Positions 57,001 through 64,000 of a DNA stretch of 64,000 nt are shown one piece after another (the stretch's first letter is position 1; each line of letters begins with the position of its first letter). Where the stretch lies: assembly GCA_964036275.1 (NCBI GenBank), contig OZ038436.1, positions 23,534,639 to 23,598,638 on the forward strand, in the 5' to 3' direction. The notes beneath the pieces were generated by a model, which did not search any database, had not been told where the DNA came from, and worked only from the letters and a program-made list of their open reading frames with translations. The DNA is from Litoditis marina. Taxonomy: Eukaryota > Nematoda > Chromadorea > Rhabditida > Rhabditidae. The position numbers and the translations under genes were made by a program.

Positions 57001-60000
57001 TTGTCTGGTTTCCCCCCTCAGTGTCCAGGTAGGTTATAAATTCATCAATTGTACTATTCACATTCAGCGTCCGGGCTCTAGTCTCTTGTTGAAACACAAT
57101 GGTGTGGTACTTCCTCTACTCTAAAAACCGGAGTCCTTCTGTACGATGCTTCATGTAACTGCAGGGTCGGGGTGTATTCTGCTGTTGTTTTTCAATTGTG
57201 CACATTCCTTTCTTAACTCTATATCTCCATCACACCTCTCCCGGTAGGGTTGTTAATCGAGTTCAAAATTTCGAGTTTTCGAGTTTTGGGAAATTTCGAG
57301 TTTTCCAGTTTGGCGAAAAATCGAGTTTTCGAGTTATCGAGTTTTGAAAAATTTCGAGTTTTAGAGTTTTGGGAAATTTCGAGTTTGACTCGACTCGAAA
57401 ATTTTCTAGTTTTTTCGAGTCGAGTCGAGTTTTAAGTGTTTTTGGACCCAAAAGATACATTTTTCGAGTCCGAAATTTTGATTTTCGAGTTTTCGCGTTC
57501 AAAATTCCGAGTTTTCGAGTTTGGCGAAAAATCGAGTTTTCGAGTTGTGGAAAATTTCGAGTTTTCGAGTTTTGAGAAATTTCGAGTTTTGAGAAATTTC
57601 GAGTTTTCGAGTTTCGAGTTCGACTCAACTCGAAAATTTTCGAGTTTTTTCGAGTCGAGTTTCGAGTTCGACTTTAACAACCCTAATCATTCCTCCATTT
57701 CCTCCATTCCCATCCACGAACTGATTCAGCATTCCTGTCAGGAATTGTGGGGTCATTTTCTATTATGAAACAGAGGAGGAAAACCCAGTCATTCAGACTT
57801 ATACTATGTTAACTCGTTCGAATAGCTACAATATGTTTGATAGAATGCCAACAAGTTTCACGCCTTTGATTAATAACAAAACCAGCTAATTTTAGTGAAA
57901 TAATCACATCTTACTGGTGTGTGTGATTCTCTTGTTACTTGGTTCAAATTATTATTTGTAGAATTTGCTGCCAATCGACATGGAACTCCGTATCCACGAC
58001 CACGTGTTTGCAGTCGGAGCAGGCAAGACACTCCAGATCACATCAGTGAGTGGTCCTTTCGCGGGCTTTTAGTGGTAGTAATAATTTAGGAGTTTCACAG
58101 ACAATGCTAACGGCCAATTATGTCGTAAATGCGTGTTCAGCGAATATGAAAATACACCGATAAAAATTGTGTTCCCCTACTATCATTTAATGATGTACGT
58201 TCGGAATAAAACCTAGCGTTTCATGCTGTTTTTTAAGATAAACATCACTCGTGAGTTCCAAATGTCAGTTACGACGGATAGACTGACGAGTGTGGAGCCG
58301 TGCAATATATCCAAGACAAAGATCGGAGAAGGTCTTCTTGTTTTAGTTCGGTAGGTATCAGTTCAATTCATTTTCATACCTCTTTGAATAATTATTGTTT
58401 AGGTGACACAAGCGATTAATGTATAAACTCATTCTGAAGTCCATTTTCTTTGAGACTGCGATCATTGTTCGAGTCACCCCCTTTAGGAGGAACGATCATC
58501 CCGATGTTATCTGAAAGCTATAAGTAGGAAAGTTGCTCAAAATTTCATGTGATCACACCCTGTGTCCTGTTTTCAGACTACGTGATTCGCAGAACCGTGC
58601 CTTGGATATGTATGCTAACGTGCGGCTGGGCGTGGGAGGTTGTATCTCGATCTCCCTATGGGTTCCGTATTGGATAGTGAACAAGTCTGGTATTCCGTTG
58701 ATTGTGAAGCAGGAAGCTGCGTCCTCCGAGGCGGCCGGTCAGGGGGAGGAGCACGAGAGGGCCAAGGACAGACACCCACTCATGTTCAGCTTCGCCGACG
58801 ATGGATGCCCCAATCTGTTGGTTTTGCATTGATTTGTTATTTGTTCTTGGAAGCGTGAAAAGGTGAAAGTGGAGGAGACAGTTGCACCCTTCATTCATTG
58901 TGTTCTCGATTACTGCTTTAACTTTAACAAATAACGAAATTGCAACGCCGACGAGGTGTTCCACTCTGTTAGTTTTTAGAGTAATTTGTTATGAGAAAAT
59001 TGTACAATTGCCCCTTGTACTACGGGTCGGATTCCAACCTATTTTGGTTCGGGGGGGGGGGAGGGACAATTGTACAATACACCTCCTCTCGTTATTTGTT
59101 CATAAAAGCGTGAAAAAAGTGAGGATACCGTTGCATCCTTAAACTTCATTCACTGTGTTGTCGATTACTGCTTTAACAAATAGAAAAATCCCAACGCCGA
59201 CGTGTTCCAATTTGTTAGTTACTGCCTTTTTTGACCTTTACACTTCCCCACCACCCCTCCAGTCAACCATGCCAAATATCGTTCAAACAGGCGATGTTAC
59301 ACCGTTTATCAGCCCTCAAAACACAAACACTTTCTCCCACTGGCTTAGAAATATCGCGAACACTCCATCTTGTTCCTGATTGTTTCAAATCAACCTATTC
59401 AAAATAACATCTTATGGTGTCATGGGAGAGCTTGTGTTTATTCCCCGAATTTCGATCGAAATATTTTGGTTCTAAAAATCAGGTTCCGAAAGTCGGAGAT
59501 TATGGTCATTATAATTAGAACCTCGTATAAAAAAAGTATAAAAGTCATGTGATGAACAAGGTGTATTTGCTGTCGGCGCTGTCGCTAGGCTGTCTTTTTG
59601 GCTCAGTTAATCTGTCTACAGATGTGTGGTTCGAGTCGGCTGTCAGTTGGCAACGGAGAGTGGCTATTCGCCTCGATTCAGCCAGCGATTCCCCCTCGCC
59701 CCCGGCGTCCAGTCCCTCAAACTGAAGTCCACCCATGATACGCTCCCCACACAGTACGTTTCCATTCTGCCTTATTGTTTGGACAGTTCACTTTCACTGC
59801 CACACAGCATAGTGTTTGAATTTCAGGATTCGGATGGATAGAAGGGAATGCCATATATAGTCATTGACCTTGAAAAAAACTAGAGGAAGCAATAGTGTTA
59901 CAAACATTATATACAAAATATTGCACAAGATGCAATTGTTGAGGTATATGAGATACCACATGATTAAATACGACCAGGAAATGGTGTTTATAGTTTGCCT

Positions 60001-63000
60001 AAGAATTTATATAACTGTTTGTTCATGTTTTGTATGGCAACCATTGCCTAGGTACTACAATGTCGGAGTGGAGGTGCGAGCTGGTACCGGGAGATACAAG
60101 GACACTCAAGTTGTTCTTCTGACACCTCGGTTTGTCCTGGACAATAAGTCGTCGTACAATCTGTCCATTTGTCACTTCGACCTCATCGATGTGAGTTCGA
60201 GCTAAGAATAGTATGTTTGTTATTAGTTGAGACACGCATTTTTCGTTACTATGTATTGGCCGATTGGGAATTTCTGCACAAAGTATCTGCAACACTAATA
60301 CATCCCAAAGCAGACCGTATCGAAGAGTACATCACGAATCAATCGTGTCTACTTGCTCTTCCTACAGAAAAGTGTAGCTTGAGTTGAGAGTTAAGAGAGT
60401 TGGGGGGTTTAGGCACGAGTTATAATGTTTCCTGCTCAGAGTTGACATTATCGAGTAACCAGTTTATTGTCAAGTTATTCTTATTAATTAACTAGTTTAT
60501 TGTTAGGTTATTCCTGTACTGTGCTGCTAGTTAACATTTTCAACTGTATTCCGTTATGGTACCCCTTTTTTGCAGCGCAAGTCCGAGCATGTTCTGTTGG
60601 CATCTCATTCGAGATCAGTCTGGAATGAGAGGGTGGAGGACCAGCGAAAGCTGTGTGTCAGGCGATCGGATGTTCGACATTGGAGCTGTCCCTTCCGAAT
60701 AGACAGAATAGGATCATTCCACGTGACCATGAGGTACGCTTGTTCTGAACAGGCTCAGTCACTATCACATAACTCTCAGCGCGAAGCTTGAATACAATAT
60801 TGACGGTAAATTTACTCCCCCACCACGTTTTTTTTATTGCTGAGCTATTTGTGTACACTGTTAATACTTTACTTTACTTACTTTTTTCTCCTCATCGGTC
60901 GTCGCATTTTACTAGTTAAGCCCCATTTTTCTTCTAACTGTAATTCTGCTGGATGGTTTCAAAGCAGATGGGAGGGTATAACGTTCTTAATAATTGCACC
61001 CTGTCATCTCGCAGGTACAATCATTCTCATTTCAAGGGACGCAGACGAAACTCCGCGTTTCGTGCGAGTCGAAGTCACTCTCAGCAGTGCTGTCTTCTGT
61101 GTCATATTCACCGATGCTGAATACTACCCGGCTCCCATCAGGATTGATAACCTGTCAGATGTGAGTTGTTTCGGAATGAGCTACTTTCTTTGAATGACCT
61201 TTAGGAAGCGACCTTTGGTGAGACAGCCTATCTGGGAGAATGCATAATGCTTTCTATTGAACGGAACTGTTTTTTCCCTGACCTACCTCCATATATCTTC
61301 CACTATTGCTGTATGGTATTCTTGTCAGATAATTTAAATTATAATCTAATCGTTTCTTTGTTTCGCAGGTGCCAGTGCTTTATCAACAGATGTCAGAAAG
61401 TATAACCGGACAGCATTTGAGAACGATTTGCAAGTCGAGAAGTCACGTCGATTACGCATGGGATGACCTTTACGGCACGCGAATGATCCTTCTTCAGGTG
61501 ACTCATTTTGTTTCAACCTTGTTGGTCAGAAAATGGTTTAACGGCACGAAATTTTGGACTATGGCTGAAGAAAAGTAACTTTATATACGACATCCTTCTG
61601 ACATTTTCGGTTCGACAGGCACTCGCCGCTCTTGCCTGCCTCGGATCAGTACCCGCATTTCAGGTGTATGAGAACAAGTCGCACCCGTATGACCCGTCAA
61701 TGCCAGGCACGGGGGAACCGCTCACCTATGAGAACAATATGTACATTCAGCTGACGGCCTCCTTCGATAGGTTGGTTTGTCTACTTATGTGCTTAGGAAA
61801 AGACTGGAATAGTTAAAATGCACTGAAAAATTAGCAAAGATCCATGAAAAAAGTTGCGAAGTTTCCCTCATAGAAAGACTGACTACATGTAAAGATGATT
61901 ATACTGTTAGTCAATTGCACAGTAACGTGAAGAAACGTGCAATGACAAAGTGCATGTAGCCTCATTAGAATACTACCTTCACTATATAGATCCTATGATT
62001 CTATAGTTTAAAAAAAAGAGAGAAGGAATTCGACTATTTTTGCTGTAAAATTAGGACCCTTTTCAGTAAGAACAAATCGAAGCAGACGGACGAGCGAGAA
62101 TTGGTGTTGGAGACGATGCAGAAGGGCAAGTTGATGTTGAACAAACAGAACAGGATGAACGGAAAGTAAGCATTTCTGACCAAGTTTACATTATTGTAGA
62201 ATGGTCTTTCGGATTTCACGAACACCCAAACCAGATACAGTCATCCGGTATTCGGGTAACCCATTAGTTTTCCATTGCGACTGCCGTTGAGTTCTGCGGG
62301 ACAGGTCGTTGGTTGATAGCATTTGTGCCAGACAAGAGCCTCGTTTAACCAATCCACGATGTGTGTTATTATTTTTATTATTATCATCGAATTTAACCGA
62401 TCATCCATCTACATAATATAGATGGATGATCGGTTAAATATCTATCAGTCATCTATCTCTTAACTTGAAATCTCGTATCGTTCTCCAAATTCCAGTGACG
62501 GCAACCAACTGTGGCGTCTGTGCAATGATGGATGTATCGAGAATATTGGAATGTCCCGCAGGAATAGAGGTCGCATGGTGAGTAACTAAAAAGGAGTTGG
62601 GAGCGGTGCACTTGACATGGCGCACAGACCGCTGTAATTAGGTATGAGAGGCTCCCTAAAAACAAATAAAAAGGTTGCGAATATTAAATTTCATCGATTC
62701 CATAGCTGTATTATCTTTTTGTTCCACGATTAAAACCATTACTTTTGTAGTCAATTACGGCCGCAGTGGACAGGTATGAGGGCGTTCTCAATAGGACATT
62801 AGCCAACCGGATACAGTTCAAAGAATGAGTGATCTGGCTAAGCCAGACATTCGTATTCCGTAATCAGAATTTGTCCACCACATTTATATTCATCACGTGG
62901 TTCACGAGCATTCCCCAATGATAGCGGCCTTAAAGCACATTTTTGTGCTCGAAAATGGTCTGGTTTTTCTAGTTGCAACTTGTACTTTAACCTGACGACC

Positions 63001-64000
63001 TTGTGTTTTTCTGCAGGTTCTTGATGTTCTGGATAAGTCTGGAAATCAGCTGATGATGACCGCGCGAGATCCTAAGAGGGATCGATATCAGACCTGGACC
63101 ATGATGCCGGTTAGTTCTACAAATATTTCATGGTTCTCACAGGTTTTCAGGTGTATTCATAGGTTTTCTGAGCTTTTTAGGTGTATTCGTAGTTTTTCTG
63201 ATCTTGTTCCATGTAATATTAGATCTGAACTCTGATGCTTGTTGCTGCATCAACCGGCGGCGACGTTGTCGGCTGGTACATTGAATCACCTGATAGTTAT
63301 AAGATTTGAAGTTGAAACTACCCAAATTTCAATAAAAAAACATTCGGCACTCTCTGTTTGTAGCACACCCTCATTGCCTAGTTTGGTGAAAATTATAAAG
63401 TTACATACAATTATGGTATATCTTCTATAGCCGAGATTTTCCATGTCTACATGGAGCTTTTGCGATGCATTTAGGACATACAATAGTTCCCAATGTCTTT
63501 TAAAAGCATCTGTTTTATTGATTTATCTGAAATGGGATAGTATCGTATCAAGCCCTATTCTCTGACCATTAAGCGAATAATACTTGATTATGGTTCAGGA
63601 CGGTCGTCTGTGTCCGCAGGCCCTTCCGCAACAGTTGGTGACAGCCCGGAACCTGGAGGTCTGTCTGGCGGGTCACGATGCGTCATCCACCTTGAACGAG
63701 GATGGAGTAGCCAATTCACAGGTAAAGTCGAACCTAATCAATAGTATTTATCTCTATATATCGGGAATGGCCAGCTACAAAATACCAGAGTGCATGGAGA
63801 TCAATGGGGCTGCAGACAGTATGAGACAGCCTGCCTGAAGTATGCGTGTATTGGCGAAAACTCGAGCAACTACCGTGTTTGGCGAGAACTGCCGCATATT
63901 CCTATGACAAATTTGAAACTTCTCTCTTTTCCCTCGATGTCGCTTTGTACATTACAAATGTAGTTCGAAATGATTTTTGTTTCATATTCTATGCGTAATA
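24553..64000 (+). CDS. VPS13D, bridge-like lipid-transfer protein (3' end outside window)
   Basis: Rod-shaped lipid channel that links the ER to mitochondria, peroxisomes and Golgi in animals and is needed for mitochondrial shape and clearance. I place 67 exons, all closing in phase, for 2,633 codons; the last exon ends at 63721 and the gene runs on. It is VPS13D rather than VPS13A/C: the first 90 residues ([18 protein letters not shown], then [19 protein letters not shown]) follow the VPS13D pattern, and a ricin-type lectin segment follows the VAB domain. The domain order seen is Chorein_N, repeating-beta-groove body, VAB domain, lectin. The DH-like/ATG2_C and PH parts must lie beyond the edge. 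I saw no segment resembling the UBA domain of vertebrate VPS13D. The ATG is 8 nt after a TTTCAG. Exon lists are in the next five entries. Confidence 0.92.
25686..26247. mobile_element. ~560-bp TIR element carrying a nested H2 insertion
   Basis: AGTTTTACTTTCGCCCCCCA at the left is inverted at the right as TGGGGGGCGAACGTAAAATA. The interior repeats CCCCCCAC/GTGGGGGG and CTTTCGCCCC words. Its right part is interrupted at 26013-26227 by an H2 element that duplicated 8 bp of it. Lies in VPS13D intron 3. Confidence 0.7.
26013..26227. mobile_element. 215-bp hAT-type MITE, family H2 copy 1 (nested)
   Basis: TIR CATACACCGCCAAGGGCCTC at the left and GAGGGGCCTTGGCGGTGTAT(G) at the right. A perfect 8-bp duplication TGGGGGGC lies at 26005-26012 and 26228-26235. 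The CA terminus and the 8-bp duplication point to hAT. It is nested inside the 560-bp element. Confidence 0.88.
26350..26432 (-). repeat. tRNA-like (SINE-like) fragment
   Basis: On the minus strand, AGTTCGATCCCTGC is a good Pol III B-box. It is preceded by GTTCTAGTAAGAGTACACTG, which has an A-box flavour, and followed by a T run. It reads like the head of a tRNA-derived SINE or a tRNA pseudogene. No full cloverleaf was confirmed. Confidence 0.35.
28264..28477. mobile_element. 214-bp hAT-type MITE, family H2 copy 2
   Basis: Same TIR CATACACCGCCAAGG as copy 1 and inserted in the opposite orientation. The perfect 8-bp duplication is CTTCGCGT at 28256-28263 and 28478-28485. The interior (GTCGCGACACGAGAAAACAC) is very similar to copy 1. 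Lies in VPS13D intron 8. Confidence 0.88.
28889..29032. repeat. Partial copy of the CCCAGGTACATG element family
   Basis: GTGCCGTCCCAGGACACGGG and a GACGCGGCACGG/GTCTGTC core match the element at 30224-30417 in the opposite orientation. The ends are decayed. Confidence 0.5.
30224..30417. mobile_element. ~194-bp TIR MITE in VPS13D intron 12
   Basis: TTGTCCCAGGTACATGAAC at the left and GTTCATGTACCTGGGACAA at the right, with inner inverted GTCCTGG blocks (arms of about 50 nt). Flanking CAGTC is shared on both sides, a possible imperfect target duplication. Confidence 0.7.
30469..37061 (+). CDS. VPS13D exons 13-25, proximal groove repeats (residues 464-924)
   Basis: Exons 30469-30550, 30771-30856, 31172-31303, 31346-31368, 31516-31618, 31670-31828, 32218-32342, 32636-32777, 33434-33511, 33678-33812, 34279-34374, 36420-36513, 36934-37061. 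[15 protein letters not shown] is the short linker typical of the end of the N-terminal region. Exon 16 is a 23-nt micro-exon encoding ATEPWKI(R); without it exons 15 and 17 do not join in frame. Exon 20 ends at a donor, GTCCGT, that is part of a transposon target duplication. The assignment of groove strands is by general VPS13 pattern only. Confidence 0.8.
32786..33169. mobile_element. 384-bp hAT-type MITE, family H1 copy 2, at a VPS13D splice donor
   Basis: TAGGGTTGTTAATCGAGTTC at the left and a right end TTTAACAACTCTA. A perfect 8-bp duplication GTCCGTTC occupies 32778-32785 and 33170-33177. The interior is a tandem array of TTTCGAGTTTTCGAGTTTTG. The left duplication begins exactly at the first base of intron 20, so the duplicated target includes the donor GT. 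A decayed H1-like end (GATCAACAGCCCTA) lies just downstream at 33178-33334. Confidence 0.88.
33178..33334. repeat. Decayed H1-family end
   Basis: Ends with GATCAACAGCCCTA, an H1 terminus with substitutions. Upstream words such as TTTCGAAATTTTAGAACTC look like eroded H1 interior. No left terminus remains. Confidence 0.4.
35359..35720. repeat. Tandem repeat, about three ~128-bp units
   Basis: GGGATTCTGGAG-like blocks recur at about 35371, 35501 and 35626. Each is followed by GATGACGTCA- or AAGTTGACGTCA-like sequence, ATATGTTTTCGAATG and GGTCAATTCACG. The units have diverged from one another. Confidence 0.65.
35792..36322. repeat. Perfect 200-nt inverted repeat with 131-nt spacer
   Basis: 35792-35991 and 36123-36322 are exact reverse complements base for base by my reading. 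The outermost pairs start ATTCATGAAAAAGTGGGGGC. The spacer ends CTCTTTTACAG, a good splice-acceptor sequence, exactly at the right arm. Perfect arms imply a very recent origin, gene conversion or an assembly artefact. Confidence 0.85.
37062..39809 (+). other. VPS13D intron 25 (2.7 kb), host of flp-27
   Basis: The only gene seen inside is flp-27 on the opposite strand (37465-38729). The 1.1 kb upstream of flp-27 (38730-39809) is AT-rich and should hold its promoter. I see no repeat family in it. Confidence 0.6.
37465..38729 (-). CDS. flp-27: FLP-27-type FMRFamide-like neuropeptide precursor
   Basis: Three exons on the minus strand, 38729-38664, 38167-38067 and 37531-37465, join in phase to 77 residues. 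Residues 1-22 ([22 protein letters not shown]) are a signal peptide. After the dibasic site in MDRR comes a peptide beginning [14 protein letters not shown] and ending [12 protein letters not shown]: Gly for amidation, Lys-Arg for cleavage. This is the same architecture as C. elegans FLP-27 (FGDIIGELKG, GGRMRF-amide). The GGRMRFGKR motif is created only by splicing exon 2 to exon 3. A C-terminal piece [17 protein letters not shown] follows. The ATG lies 12 nt after an orphan TTCTAG acceptor, possibly an SL site. The product would be a secreted, amidated neuropeptide acting on G-protein-coupled receptors. Confidence 0.9.
39810..49252 (+). CDS. VPS13D exons 26-47, distal groove repeats (residues 925-1827)
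   Basis: Exons 39810-40032, 40290-40429, 40691-40854, 41446-41538, 41795-41873, 42030-42122, 42406-42514, 42925-43028, 43836-43968, 44167-44244, 44456-44544, 44733-44807, 45023-45191, 45554-45626, 45936-46090, 46344-46458, 46874-47000, 47305-47466, 47840-47984, 48299-48403, 48719-48886, 49141-49252. Recognisable VPS13 strands include [37 protein letters not shown] and [18 protein letters not shown]. The ends of exons 26 (40032) and 32 (42514) were chosen by phase among several donors and are less certain. Confidence 0.8.
40855..41445 (+). other. Representative plain introns of VPS13D and BRF1
   Basis: This 591-bp intron shows no gene or repeat that I recognise. The same is true of the other introns above 300 bp that lack their own entry. 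In VPS13D: 24650-25074, 29304-29643, 31829-32217, 33813-34278, 36514-36933, 42515-42924, 45192-45553, 46459-46873, 47467-47839, 49253-49671, 54879-55222, 60191-60575, 62578-63016, 63110-63598. In BRF1: 8340-8918 and 14533-14886. In NDUFB5: 21988-22484. Confidence 0.4.
43249..43488. repeat. Decayed H2-family element with poly-G tract
   Basis: TCACACCGCCAAGGCCTCTTATG at the left and GATCCTTGTTGGTGTATG at the right are degenerate H2 ends; the interior GTCGCGACTC also fits. The sequence just before it (GCTAACGATTTTGATACAAC) resembles H2 interior, so two fragments may be fused. Positions 43391-43420 are G except two T. Confidence 0.55.
44010..44130 (+). repeat. Pyrimidine-rich (CT) low-complexity tract
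   Basis: Runs of CTCTCT, TTTCTCTCTC and CTGTCTCT within VPS13D intron 34. It creates long open frames in several directions that are not coding. Confidence 0.7.
49672..61160 (+). CDS. VPS13D exons 48-61, VAB (SHR-BD) domain (residues 1828-2407)
   Basis: Exons 49672-49754, 54760-54878, 55223-55339, 55712-55853, 56144-56247, 56557-56648, 56938-57028, 57962-58045, 58238-58350, 58577-58816, 59622-59753, 60052-60190, 60576-60733, 61037-61160. The VAB domain binds adaptor proteins through six beta modules, each with an invariant Asn. I can pick out six: [46 protein letters not shown] and [23 protein letters not shown] and [20 protein letters not shown] match the SHR-BD core. Exon 57 uses a GTTGGT donor. 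Exon 56 starts after TTTTTAAG and exon 61 after TTTCAAG. These choices are forced by frame and by homology (VTM joined to RDADET). Confidence 0.88.
49784..49995. mobile_element. ~212-bp MITE related to family M1
   Basis: CATTCCCACTGAGAC at the left and the reverse complement of CATTCCTACTGAGACTTGGC at the right share the M1 terminus. An inner GTGCCAA/TTGGCAC pair is also inverted. It is the first element in VPS13D intron 48. Confidence 0.65.
50284..50935. repeat. GC-rich hairpin minisatellite
   Basis: The core CATCGCTGCGCGGCAAGATT followed by GGAAAAGGGCCGCTGCGCGG recurs about nine times. The cores are linked by one of two alternating spacers: AGGGAAAATTGCCACTGTCC(CCGAAGTAAAGTAGG) or ATGGGTAATGTAAGGAATGG. 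GCCGCTGCGCGGC is itself a hairpin. Because the units lack stop codons, several frames stay open on both strands; I regard none as a gene. Confidence 0.85.
50943..51400. repeat. 88-bp tandem satellite, about five units
   Basis: CCTTGTTATCTGG recurs at about 50963, 51051, 51139, 51227 and 51315, an exact 88-bp spacing. Each unit includes ACAGTGAACGAGCCAGCCAC and GTGGAACGAGCTCTTCTA. The last unit is shortened and has a GTGGAACGAGC-type duplication. Confidence 0.85.
52972..53031 (-). repeat. tRNA-like fragment
   Basis: The minus strand reads GATAGCACCGCGATTGCGTG, then AATCTCAGGACCCGGGTTCC and ATCCC. Spacing resembles D-, anticodon- and T-arms, with a B-box-like GGTTCCATCCC. No acceptor stem is evident. 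Likely a tRNA-derived repeat. Confidence 0.35.
55563..55644 (-). repeat. ~85-bp dispersed repeat, family R1 copy e
   Basis: The reverse complement begins TGCTGTTTTTAGTTTGATCTC and ends GCTACAACTCAGGT, as in the R1 copies around the RRM gene. Lies in VPS13D intron 50. Confidence 0.5.
57245..57685. mobile_element. 441-bp hAT-type MITE, family H1 copy 3
   Basis: TAGGGTTGTTAATCGAGTTC at the left and TTTAACAACCCTA at the right around TTTCGAGTTTTCGAG arrays. It is highly similar to copy 2, including the GACTCGACTCGAAAATTTTC segment. The flanking 8-mers (TCTCCCGG and ATCATTCC) do not match, so one side may have been rearranged. Lies in VPS13D intron 54. Confidence 0.8.
58820..59225. repeat. Diverged tandem duplication of ~150 bp
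   Basis: Two copies (about 58820-58980 and 59082-59225) share GTTATTTGTTC, AAGCGTGAAAA, TCGATTACTGCTTTAAC and CAACGCCGACG...GTTCCA in the same order and orientation. Between them lie inverted GTACAATTG/CAATTGTAC words around a G run (59051-59061). Lies in VPS13D intron 57. Confidence 0.65.
61369..63721 (+). CDS. VPS13D exons 62-67, post-VAB and ricin-type lectin region (residues 2408-2633, continues)
   Basis: Exons 61369-61497, 61619-61770, 62067-62165, 62496-62577, 63017-63109, 63599-63721. [17 protein letters not shown] and [12 protein letters not shown] follow the VAB domain as in VPS13D orthologs. A beta-trefoil of ricin B type follows, with two QxW motifs, [10 protein letters not shown] and [12 protein letters not shown]. 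The last exon ends at a GTAAAG donor at 63722 and the next exon is not in the window. Confidence 0.85.
62391..62439. repeat. 20-bp perfect hairpin
   Basis: ATTTAACCGATCATCCATCT (62391-62410) pairs perfectly with AGATGGATGATCGGTTAAAT (62420-62439) across a 9-nt loop, in VPS13D intron 64. It is too short and too perfect to call a miRNA precursor; a small inverted repeat is more likely. Confidence 0.75.
63722..64000 (+). other. Start of VPS13D intron 67, right edge
   Basis: Starts with GTAAAG and shows no further exon that I can join in frame before the window ends. Confidence 0.5.

Noticed and set aside
61015..61036. VPS13D exon 61 starting at the CAG at 61014
   Set aside because: That acceptor gives either the wrong phase or an early stop. 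Starting at 61037 after TTTCAAG restores the conserved VTMRDAD join.

Overview
This window looks like the nuclear genome of a rhabditid-type nematode that is not C. elegans itself. Genes are split into many short exons. Introns mostly start GTAAG/GTGAG and end TTTTCAG. Several start codons sit just downstream of orphan TTTCAG acceptors, as expected for spliced-leader (SL) trans-splicing. One intron holds a complete flp-27-type FMRFamide-like neuropeptide gene, a nematode family. I found no rRNA, confident functional tRNA, CRISPR array, virus or prokaryotic gene.

Layout, left to right. 1-2245: intergenic, with a 1.1 kb terminal-inverted-repeat (TIR) element. 2246-5439 (-): a six-exon gene for a 229-residue protein with one C-terminal RRM, not identified further. 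5473-7640: intergenic. 7641-18205 (+): BRF1, the TFIIB-like subunit of RNA polymerase III factor TFIIIB, about 22 exons, with a 2.5 kb element in intron 4. 18382-19144 (-): mitochondrial ribosomal protein uL14m (MRPL14), tail to tail with BRF1. 19323-20608 (-): a mitochondrial DUF5522/C1orf53-like protein, whose poly(A) signal lies about 130 nt before MRPL14, which looks like a two-gene operon. 21114-23030 (+): complex I subunit NDUFB5, divergent from that pair across 505 bp. 24553 to the right edge (+): 67 exons (2,633 codons) of the bridge-like lipid-transfer protein VPS13D, whose 3' end lies outside the window. 37465-38729 (-): flp-27, nested in VPS13D intron 25.

Functionally the middle of the window is mitochondrial: MRPL14, a DUF5522 protein and NDUFB5 share one short divergent promoter, and VPS13D (lipid transfer, mitochondrial morphology and clearance in animals) follows on the same strand as NDUFB5.

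The introns carry many non-autonomous elements and repeats. Two families show perfect 8-bp target-site duplications (hAT type). There is also a 200-nt perfect inverted repeat, a GC-rich hairpin minisatellite next to an 88-bp satellite, and tRNA-like SINE fragments. No transposase gene was found. Exon boundaries were derived by hand from reading frame, splice consensus and remembered family similarity. For the six multi-exon genes apart from one BRF1 junction, the exon phases close consistently.
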